Positions 24,107-27,005 of a stretch of 27,005 nt of DNA are shown in pieces (the stretch's first letter is position 1; every line of letters begins with the position of its first letter). The notes beneath the pieces are model-generated. The model saw only the letters and a program-made list of their open reading frames with translations. It was not told the DNA's origin and did not search any database. The translations under genes were made by a program, and so were the position numbers. This DNA is from Desulfotignum sp. Lineage in GTDB: Bacteria > Desulfobacterota > Desulfobacteria > Desulfobacterales > Desulfobacteraceae. The stretch spans positions 1-27,005 of the forward strand of contig JAIPDY010000011.1 in assembly GCA_021737445.1 (NCBI GenBank), given 5' to 3'.

Positions 24107-25279
24107 ATGTCAGACAATCAATCATTTTTGTTTACATCTGAATCTGTAACAGAGGGCCATCCTGACAAAGTGGCAGACGCCATATCAGACAGCATCCTGG
24201 ATGCCATTATGGCCGAGGACAAACGCTGCCGTGTTGCCTGCGAAACCCTGGTGACCACAGGACTTGCCCTGGTGGCAGGAGAAATCACCACTGACTGCTA
24301 TGTGGATATTCCGGAAGTTGTCAGAAACACCATCAGAGATATCGGGTATAATTCATCCACCATGGGGTTTGACTGGAAAACATGCTCTGTTATTACCAGT
24401 ATTGACCAGCAGTCTTCTGACATCGCCCAGGGCGTGGATGAGGGAGCCGGTCTGCATAAGGAACAGGGTGCAGGGGACCAGGGGCTTATGTTCGGGTATG
24501 CCACAAATGAAACCGAAGAACTCATGCCCATGCCCATTCTGTTTGCCCACAAGCTGACCAAGCGCTTAACCCAGGTTAGAAAAAACGGGGCTCTGGATTT
24601 TCTGCGGCCGGACGGCAAATCCCAGGTAACCATTGAATACAGAAACGGCAAGCCCGAACGGGTGGATGCTGTGGTGGTTTCCACCCAGCATAACAATGAT
24701 GTGACCTACGAAGACCTGAAGGATGCGGTGGTCAAGGAAGTGATCCGGAAAATCATCCCAAAGGAGATGATGGACGGAGATACCCGGTTCTTTGTCAATC
24801 CCACGGGCAGGTTTGTGATCGGCGGACCCATGGGGGACTGCGGCCTCACCGGGCGTAAAATTATCGTGGATACCTATGGCGGCCAGGGAAGCCACGGGGG
24901 CGGGTGTTTTTCCGGAAAAGATCCTTCCAAAGTGGACCGAAGTGCCTCCTACATGGGCCGGTATGTGGCCAAAAACCTGGTGGCATCAGGCATTGCAGAC
25001 AAATGCGAAGTCCAGGTGGCATATGCAATCGGTGTGGCAGAACCGGTTTCTTTGATGGTGGATTTCATGGGTACCGGCAAGATTTCTGAAACAAAGGCGG
25101 TGGAAATCGTCAGACAGGTGTTTGACCTGAGACCGGCAGCCATTATTGAAACCCTTGACCTGCTGCGGCCCATCTATCGGAAAACCTCTGCATACGGCCA
25201 CTTTGGTCGCAAAGACCCTGATTTTTCCTGGGAAAGAACAGACAGAGCAGGCCAGATCCGGGAACTGGCAGGGCTCTAA
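24107..25279 (+). CDS. metK: S-adenosylmethionine synthetase
   Basis: Makes S-adenosylmethionine from methionine and ATP, releasing phosphate and pyrophosphate; a cytosolic tetramer. The 390-aa protein has SESVTEGHPDKVADAISDSILD near the N terminus, the ATP motif GAGDQGLMFGYATNET, and the glycine-rich P-loop-like GGQGSHGGGCFSGKDPSKVDRS near residue 258. The C-terminal SAYGHFGRKDPDFSWE is also standard. The start at 24107 has an AAAAGGAG site six bases upstream. It is followed by a terminator-like hairpin and then ahcY. Confidence 0.97.
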   Translation: MSDNQSFLFTSESVTEGHPDKVADAISDSILDAIMAEDKRCRVACETLVTTGLALVAGEITTDCYVDIPEVVRNTIRDIGYNSSTMGFDWKTCSVITSIDQQSSDIAQGVDEGAGLHKEQGAGDQGLMFGYATNETEELMPMPILFAHKLTKRLTQVRKNGALDFLRPDGKSQVTIEYRNGKPERVDAVVVSTQHNNDVTYEDLKDAVVKEVIRKIIPKEMMDGDTRFFVNPTGRFVIGGPMGDCGLTGRKIIVDTYGGQGSHGGGCFSGKDPSKVDRSASYMGRYVAKNLVASGIADKCEVQVAYAIGVAEPVSLMVDFMGTGKISETKAVEIVRQVFDLRPAAIIETLDLLRPIYRKTSAYGHFGRKDPDFSWERTDRAGQIRELAGL

Positions 25280-25462
25280 GTACATATATCAACAGGGCTG
25301 CCTTCCGGAATCCGGAAAAATCCCGGTTCAGGCAGCCTTTTTATGCGAAAGTGTTCCCACCGGGACGATGACCGGCACCAAACCGACCAGTAAGGCAGAT
25401 GCGTTATTGGAAAAACAATCCAGTAAATTTAGAAATTTTAAGCAATCCCAAGGAGTGTAACA
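25280..25462 (+). other. metK-ahcY intergenic region (183 nt)
   Basis: No gene. It holds the hairpin/T-run at 25296-25342, then about 120 nt of leader before ahcY. The leader contains small possible hairpins (TCCC/GGGA, ATTG/CAAT) and a weak promoter-like TTGGAA at 25407-25412 with TAGAAA at 25430-25435. I looked for the SAH riboswitch consensus and did not find it. Confidence 0.5.
25296..25342 (+). terminator. Rho-independent terminator after metK
   Basis: GGCTGCCT (25296-25303) pairs perfectly with AGGCAGCC (25330-25337) and is followed by TTTTT (25338-25342). The loop contains a smaller hairpin TTCCG/CGGAA. It may end metK transcription fully or act as an attenuator for ahcY. Confidence 0.7.
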
Positions 25463-26908
25463 ATGTTGCAGCAAACAAAAGATCCATCTTACATAGAACT
25501 TGATTTAACATTAAAAAACAAGGTCAAGGATATCAATCTTGCCGAAGAAGGGCGCAAGGACATGCAGTTGTCTGAAAAGGAGATGCCGGGTCTTATGGCC
25601 ATCCGGGAAAAATACGGACCTGAAAAACCCTTAAAGGGTCTGAAAATCATGGGCAGTCTTCACATGACCATCCAGACCGCCATGCTCATCGACACCCTGT
25701 ATGAACTGGGTGCTGATATCAGGTGGGCATCCTGCAATATTTTTTCCACCCAGGACCATGCCGCAGCCGCCATTGCCAAAAAAGGCACTGCCGCCGTGTT
25801 TGCCTGGAAAGGTGAAACCCTGGAAGAGTTCTGGTGGTGCACGGAACAATCTTTGCTCTGGCCTGATGGTAGCGGCCCGGACCTGATCGTTGATGACGGC
25901 GGCGATGCCACCCTGTTTGTGCACCAGGGGGTAAAGGTGGAAAAAGATCCCGCACTGTTGTCCCAGCCCACCCACAGCCAGGATGAACGCTGTCTCATGG
26001 ACCGGCTCCGGGTATCCCAGGCACAGGATCCGGAAAAGTGGACCCGCATTGCCAAAGCCATCAAAGGGGTTTCAGAAGAAACCACCACCGGTGTCCACCG
26101 GCTGTACCAGCTGGCAACGAAAAACCAACTGCTGTTTCCGGCCATCAATGTCAATGATTCGGTGACCAAGTCCAAGTTTGACAACCTTTACGGGTGCAGA
26201 GAATCTCTGGCTGACGGCATCAAGCGGGCAACAGATGTGATGCTTGCCGGAAAGACCGTGGTGATTGCCGGATACGGGGATGTGGGAAAAGGCTGTGCCG
26301 CCTCCATGAAAGGATATGGCGCCATTGTCCAGATTACGGAAATCGATCCCATCTGTGCTTTGCAGGCAGCCATGGAAGGCTATGAAGTGGTGACCATGGA
26401 ACAGGCCGCTTCCCGGGGCGATATCTTTGTGACAGCCACAGGCAATTACCATGTCATCAAAGGCGAACACATCGCGCAAATGAAAGATGAGGCCATTATC
26501 TGCAACATCGGCCATTTTGACAATGAAATCGAAATGTCCTATCTCATGGATAATCCCAAAGCCGAACGTATCAACATCAAACCCCAGGTGGACAAATGGG
26601 TGCTGGAATCAGGACGGTCTGTCATTGTTCTGGCTGAAGGCCGCCTGGTGAATCTCGGATGTGCCACCGGCCATCCCAGCTTTGTCATGAGCAACAGCTT
26701 TTCCAACCAGACCCTGGCCCAGATCAAGCTGGCTTCTGAAAAACTGGAAAACAAGGTATATACCCTGCCCAAGGAACTGGACGAGGAGGTGGCGCGGCTG
26801 CATTTGAAAAATCTGTCCGTGACCATGACCAAGCTGACCAAAGAGCAGGCAGACTATCTGGGGATTCCCCAGAACGGTCCTTTCAAGTCGGATCTTTACC
26901 GGTATTAA
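25463..26908 (+). CDS. ahcY: S-adenosylhomocysteine hydrolase
   Basis: NAD-dependent enzyme that hydrolyses S-adenosylhomocysteine, the product of methyltransferases, to adenosine and homocysteine. The 481-aa length fits the long bacterial type, which carries an extra segment of about 40 residues. Visible blocks include MTIQTAMLIDTLYELGADIRWASCNIFSTQDHAAAA, the NAD-binding loop GYGDVGKG at 270-277, and the C-terminal end PFKSDLYRY, which contributes to the neighbouring subunit's cofactor site. The ATG has a CAAGGAG site. It sits 183 nt after metK with a hairpin between, so it may have its own promoter or be controlled by attenuation. Confidence 0.97.
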   Translation: MLQQTKDPSYIELDLTLKNKVKDINLAEEGRKDMQLSEKEMPGLMAIREKYGPEKPLKGLKIMGSLHMTIQTAMLIDTLYELGADIRWASCNIFSTQDHAAAAIAKKGTAAVFAWKGETLEEFWWCTEQSLLWPDGSGPDLIVDDGGDATLFVHQGVKVEKDPALLSQPTHSQDERCLMDRLRVSQAQDPEKWTRIAKAIKGVSEETTTGVHRLYQLATKNQLLFPAINVNDSVTKSKFDNLYGCRESLADGIKRATDVMLAGKTVVIAGYGDVGKGCAASMKGYGAIVQITEIDPICALQAAMEGYEVVTMEQAASRGDIFVTATGNYHVIKGEHIAQMKDEAIICNIGHFDNEIEMSYLMDNPKAERINIKPQVDKWVLESGRSVIVLAEGRLVNLGCATGHPSFVMSNSFSNQTLAQIKLASEKLENKVYTLPKELDEEVARLHLKNLSVTMTKLTKEQADYLGIPQNGPFKSDLYRY

Positions 26909-26968
26909 CGCATAGATTGTACAGCCACTGTCACCCAGGATGATATAGTTCATCAATGACGGACAAAA

Positions 26969-27002
26969 GACACCTGCCGGCAAGGTTTTTCCGGCAGGTG
27001 TC
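26969..27002. terminator. Strong inverted repeat after ahcY, probable terminator
   Basis: GACACCTGCCGG (26969-26980) and CCGGCAGGTGTC (26991-27002) form a perfect 12-bp stem with a 10-nt loop. On the minus strand it is followed by TTTTG, so it would terminate leftward transcripts; its plus-strand tail lies outside the window. It is probably a shared terminator between ahcY and a convergent gene beyond the right edge. Confidence 0.7.
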
Positions 27003-27005
27003 CTG

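Noticed and set aside
25343..25462. A known SAH riboswitch ahead of ahcY
   Set aside because: I looked for the conserved SAH riboswitch core sequences and did not find them; only weak local hairpins are visible.

Overview
The window reads as a stretch of chromosome from a mesophilic Desulfobacterota (deltaproteobacterial sulfate-reducer type), most likely the Desulfobacteraceae. This is inferred from the gene order, from a SPOUT RNA methyltransferase inserted between trmD and rplS, and from the overall protein flavour. Moderate GC and strong GGAGG-type ribosome binding sites are compatible but not diagnostic. No phage, insertion sequence, CRISPR array or tRNA/rRNA gene was seen.

Layout. Positions 1-7973 (minus strand) hold one long, tightly packed translation/ribosome operon, read right to left: ffh, rpsP, khpA, rimM, trmD, a SPOUT RNA methyltransferase, rplS, rnhB, yraN, rsmI, then a PiT-type phosphate permease that runs off the left edge. 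Several junctions overlap by 4-20 nt. From 8074 the plus strand carries rlmN and an orphan response regulator. A minus-strand PP-loop tRNA-thiolation-type ATPase (9728-10729) sits back to back, 15 nt apart, with nth (10745). nth leads into an RND efflux pair (membrane fusion protein and permease) and a class I SAM methyltransferase, ending near 16825.

Metal-homeostasis island (16832-20156). A DtxR-family regulator and a CadC/SmtB-type ArsR regulator form a minus-strand pair joined by a TAATG stop/start overlap. They diverge from feoA-feoB. The 181-nt divergent region holds two face-to-face sigma70-type promoters and a perfect 10-bp inverted repeat between them. This is the most informative regulatory locus in the window: the metal ligands of both regulators can be read from the protein sequence, and the DtxR ligand set looks like a mixture of the MntR and IdeR types.

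Right part. A 278-nt gap after feoB holds a cloverleaf-shaped inverted-repeat arrangement and the lon promoter; lon (LonA protease) follows. The last block is an S-adenosylmethionine cycle neighbourhood: metK and ahcY on the plus strand, and a divergent PfkB-family kinase that is plausibly an adenosine kinase. Together they would make SAM, hydrolyse SAH and remove the adenosine produced. metK and ahcY are separated by a terminator-like hairpin and a 120-nt leader. The window ends on a strong inverted repeat.

Most of the window is conserved housekeeping. The points worth following are the divergent dtxR-arsR/feoAB control region, the dual-site ArsR protein, the ligand set of the DtxR protein, the structured intergenic regions, and the response regulator with an aromatic-rich tail.
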